Part shown: positions 13,227-14,892 of the stretch, piece after piece | Position numbering within the stretch: position 1 is the first letter of the stretch | Layout: every line of letters begins with the position of its first letter | Origin: JAWWBN01 sp033720955 | Lineage (GTDB): Bacteria > Acidobacteriota > Thermoanaerobaculia > Multivoradales > JAHEKO01 | DNA length: 14,892 bases | Reading direction: 5' to 3' | NCBI GenBank assembly: GCA_033720955.1 | Contig: JAWWBN010000075.1 | Coordinates: 1-14,892 of the forward strand | Notes under the pieces: generated by a model | Told to the model about the DNA's origin: nothing | The model's database searches: none | The model's input: the letters and a program-made list of their open reading frames with translations, nothing else | Translations under genes and position numbers: made by a program

Positions 13227-14668
13227 TCCGTCCCCGCGACGCCGGCGTGGGAGCCCTCGGGAGCCTCGCGCCGCCGGCCGAAGGCGGCCCAGGCGGCCAG
13301 CAGGGGGGCCGCGAGGGCCCAGGCCCGCAGGAGCTGCGCCCCCGGCGCGACGGCCCATCGCTCCCATGCCCCCCCGGCGGCGAGCAGCAGCAGGGGCTGG
13401 GAGAGGGCCAGGGCCGCCGCGGCGGTCGCCGCCCGGCTCCAGCGCCCCCCCCCGGCGACCCAGAGGCCGGCGAAGAGGGCCATCTGGTAGGCCGGCGTGA
13501 GCAGCAGGGCCCCCTGCGGATCGGGGAGACCGACGCCGAGGGAGGGGGCGCCGAGCGCCGCCGCCGCCGCCGTCACCCCTCGAGTCCAGGCCGGGCCGAG
13601 CAGCAGGCCGCCCGCCGCCGCCGCCACCACCGCGAGGAGGGCGCGCCGCGGCCAGCCGGCCCGCCGGCGCCACCAGGCGGCGGCGGCCAGCACCACGACG
13701 CCGAGCAGGAGCTGCCGGAAGCCGTGCACGGCGAGGCGGTGCGATCCGACCAGGACCGGGGGCGCCACCAGGACCAGCAGCCGGGCGGCGGCGAGGAGGA
13801 AGAAGAGGAGGGGCGTCGCCAGGATCGCCGCGACGCGCCGGCGGGCGGTGCCGGGCAGGGTCAGCGCCGCCGCGAGGTAGACGGGGATCAGCGGCGTCAG
13901 GACGCAGTCGGCGGTCACCACGAAGACGCCGTACTCGGTTCGGAAGAGGCCCCCCTGACTCGACGCCGACAGACCCAGGAGGCGCGCGAGGGAGGCGGCG
14001 AAGGCCGCCACGGCTCCCGCGGCCGCCTGGACGGCGGGGCTGTCGAGCAGCCACGGCGACAGGACCAGGTAGAGGGCGAGCAGCAGGCCCCCGGCCAGGG
14101 CCAGCCGCGTCAGCGGCCGCCTTCCGGGAGCGCGCAGGGGCGCCGCGGAGCCCCGGTCGCCGGCCTCGACGGCCCAGCGCATCCAGAGGAACACGAAAGC
14201 CGTCACCGCAGCGATGAGAGCTCCCGGCCACAGGTAGAGGTGCAGCAGCTCGAACAGCGGGCGGTCGCCGGCGGCCCGCCCCAGGGTGCCGATGCGCAGG
14301 GTGTTGAGGCCGACGATGAGCGCCATGCCGCCGGCCGCTCCGGCCAGACGGCGCCTCCACGGGGCCGGGAAGGCGAGAACCGCGCCCAGGCAGAGGGCCA
14401 CCACCTCGGCCGCGGAGCAGGAGAGCCCGACCGCGATCGGGCCGGTGGGATCGCCGAGAAGAGCGCAGGCCAGGCGCTCCTGAGCGGCGGTGAAGGGCAG
14501 CAGGAGCCGCCGCTCGACCCAGCCCAGCCGCAGCAGGCCGAAGATCGCCACGCCGAGCAGCACCGCCCGGACGAGGTAGGTGAGGGCCGGGTCGCGCAAC
14601 GCCGAGCGCAGCCGGAAGGCGAAGCCGCGACGGGGCGGAGCGGCGGGAGCGTCGCGGGTCGTGGTCAC
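13223..14668 (-). CDS. Exosortase/archaeosortase-family protein with two catalytic triads
   Basis: The 481-residue polytopic membrane protein starts at a GTG and is rich in Leu/Ala/Val membrane segments. It carries two sets of the Cys, Arg and His residues typical of exosortases, which are transpeptidase-like proteins that process sorting signals at the cytoplasmic membrane. Set one: C84 in GLSCSAAEVV, R125 in NTLRIG, H143 in LLHLYLWPG. Set two: C255 in TADCVLTPLIP, R296 in AAARLLVL, H315 in LAVHGFRQ. Cys-to-Arg is 41 residues in both. A Pro at Cys+17 and an RRR run at Cys+21 to +23 are also shared, so the halves look duplicated. The last 150 residues hold further membrane segments without an obvious triad. 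Single-domain exosortases are shorter. The gene leads the minus-strand cluster and overlaps the methyltransferase start. No PEP-CTERM-type tail is seen on any protein ending in this window. Confidence 0.85.
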   Translation of the reverse strand: MTTTRDAPAAPPRRGFAFRLRSALRDPALTYLVRAVLLGVAIFGLLRLGWVERRLLLPFTAAQERLACALLGDPTGPIAVGLSCSAAEVVALCLGAVLAFPAPWRRRLAGAAGGMALIVGLNTLRIGTLGRAAGDRPLFELLHLYLWPGALIAAVTAFVFLWMRWAVEAGDRGSAAPLRAPGRRPLTRLALAGGLLLALYLVLSPWLLDSPAVQAAAGAVAAFAASLARLLGLSASSQGGLFRTEYGVFVVTADCVLTPLIPVYLAAALTLPGTARRRVAAILATPLLFFLLAAARLLVLVAPPVLVGSHRLAVHGFRQLLLGVVVLAAAAWWRRRAGWPRRALLAVVAAAAGGLLLGPAWTRGVTAAAAALGAPSLGVGLPDPQGALLLTPAYQMALFAGLWVAGGGRWSRAATAAAALALSQPLLLLAAGGAWERWAVAPGAQLLRAWALAAPLLAAWAAFGRRREAPEGSHAGVAGTE

Positions 14669-14676
14669 CGTCCCGA

Positions 14677-14706
14677 AGGCTAGGAGAGCCCCGTGACGGA
14701 AGTCAA
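14677..14706 (-). promoter_or_regulatory. Promoter of the exosortase gene
   Basis: On the minus strand TTGACT (14706-14701) matches the -35 consensus in five of six positions. TAGCCT (14682-14677) follows after 18 bases and is a weaker -10. Predicted transcription starts near 14670, about two bases before the GTG at 14668, so the mRNA would be close to leaderless. Confidence 0.45.
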
Positions 14707-14727
14707 AGCCGGCGCCCGGGGCGGGGA

Positions 14728-14736
14728 TGGGATAAT
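14728..14736 (+). promoter_or_regulatory. Extended -10 box giving a probable leaderless mRNA for the lipoprotein gene
   Basis: TGGGATAAT is an extended -10 element (TG, one base, GATAAT) ending seven bases before the ATG at 14743. The box lies within GGGAT-A-ATCCC (14729-14739), a short inverted repeat that could be an operator. No -35 match is seen. Confidence 0.5.
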
Positions 14737-14742
14737 CCCGGG

Positions 14743-14892
14743 ATGCCTCCGCGCGGCGGCCGTACCGCCGTTCTCGCGCTCCTCCTGCTCGGCGGCTGCG
14801 TCAGCCGCGGGGGCGAGCCCCCGGCCGAACCCGCGGTCCTTTCGACGCGCCCGCACCCCTCGCCGGCGGCCGGCGGCCGGGGCCCGGTGGGA
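14743..14892 (+). CDS. Partial lipoprotein, 5' end only
   Basis: The first 50 codons are visible and the frame is open to the window edge. The N-terminus has basic residues, a leucine-rich core and a lipobox LLGGC with the lipidated Cys at residue 19. A Pro-rich segment follows, as is usual just after a lipidation site. Type II signal peptidase processing and anchoring in the envelope are inferred from this. Family and length cannot be told from the visible part. The ATG at 14743 has no ribosome binding site but lies seven bases downstream of a -10 box. The gene is divergent from the exosortase gene across 74 bases. Confidence 0.75.
   Translation, partial: MPPRGGRTAVLALLLLGGCVSRGGEPPAEPAVLSTRPHPSPAAGGRGPVG

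Noticed and set aside
13550..13640. Runs of GCC/CCG triplets
   Set aside because: They encode Ala-rich membrane segments of the exosortase-family protein and are codon-level low complexity, not a separate repeat element.
14860..14892. GC-rich end of the window as a possible terminator or repeat
   Set aside because: It is the Pro/Gly-rich coding part of the partial lipoprotein and shows no clear stem-loop.

Overview
The window is a GC-rich bacterial chromosome segment densely packed with protein genes. The best taxonomic pointer is the protein at 6521-7678, which has the architecture of the acidobacterial VWFA-related family. Together with the high GC, the many GTG starts and the secreted TPR, DUF885 and DUF1566-like proteins, this suggests an Acidobacteriota member, perhaps a Thermoanaerobaculia-like lineage. 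That placement is inference from gene content. I see no rRNA, tRNA, CRISPR array, insertion sequence or phage gene. No stretch over 300 bases lacks a gene.

Layout. 95-1894 (+) is a secreted HExxH metalloprotease-like protein with a nidogen-like N-terminal region. It converges on a tandem CBS-domain protein (1934-2365, -). A sodium:alanine symporter-family carrier (2494-4182, +) is transcribed away from the CBS gene and converges on a 68-residue zinc-ribbon protein (4192-4398, -). Next on the plus strand come a secreted PEGA-like/DUF1566 protein (4445-5350), a TPR protein (5415-6524) and a VWFA protein (6521-7678). The last two overlap by four bases.

From 14668 down to 7697 everything is on the minus strand. 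In transcription order: an exosortase-family membrane protein (14668-13223), a methyltransferase overlapping it (13226-12393), an AMIN/SH3/coiled-coil/NTF2-like envelope protein (12369-10960), a MOCOS-like class V aminotransferase (10911-9469), and a DUF885 metallopeptidase overlapping it (9472-7697). At the right edge a lipoprotein gene starts on the plus strand at 14743 and runs out of the window.

The most interesting object is the exosortase-family protein. It carries two full Cys/Arg/His catalytic sets (C84-R125-H143 and C255-R296-H315). The Cys-to-Arg spacing is 41 residues in both halves, and a Pro and an Arg-Arg-Arg run sit at the same offsets, so it looks like an internally duplicated sortase. 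No PEP-CTERM-type tail is seen on any protein whose C-terminus lies in this window. A second pattern is a set of -10-like boxes lying 7-9 bases upstream of start codons that lack a ribosome binding site, which suggests leaderless transcripts. Much of the window serves the cell envelope or periplasm: at least seven products carry signal peptides or lipoboxes.
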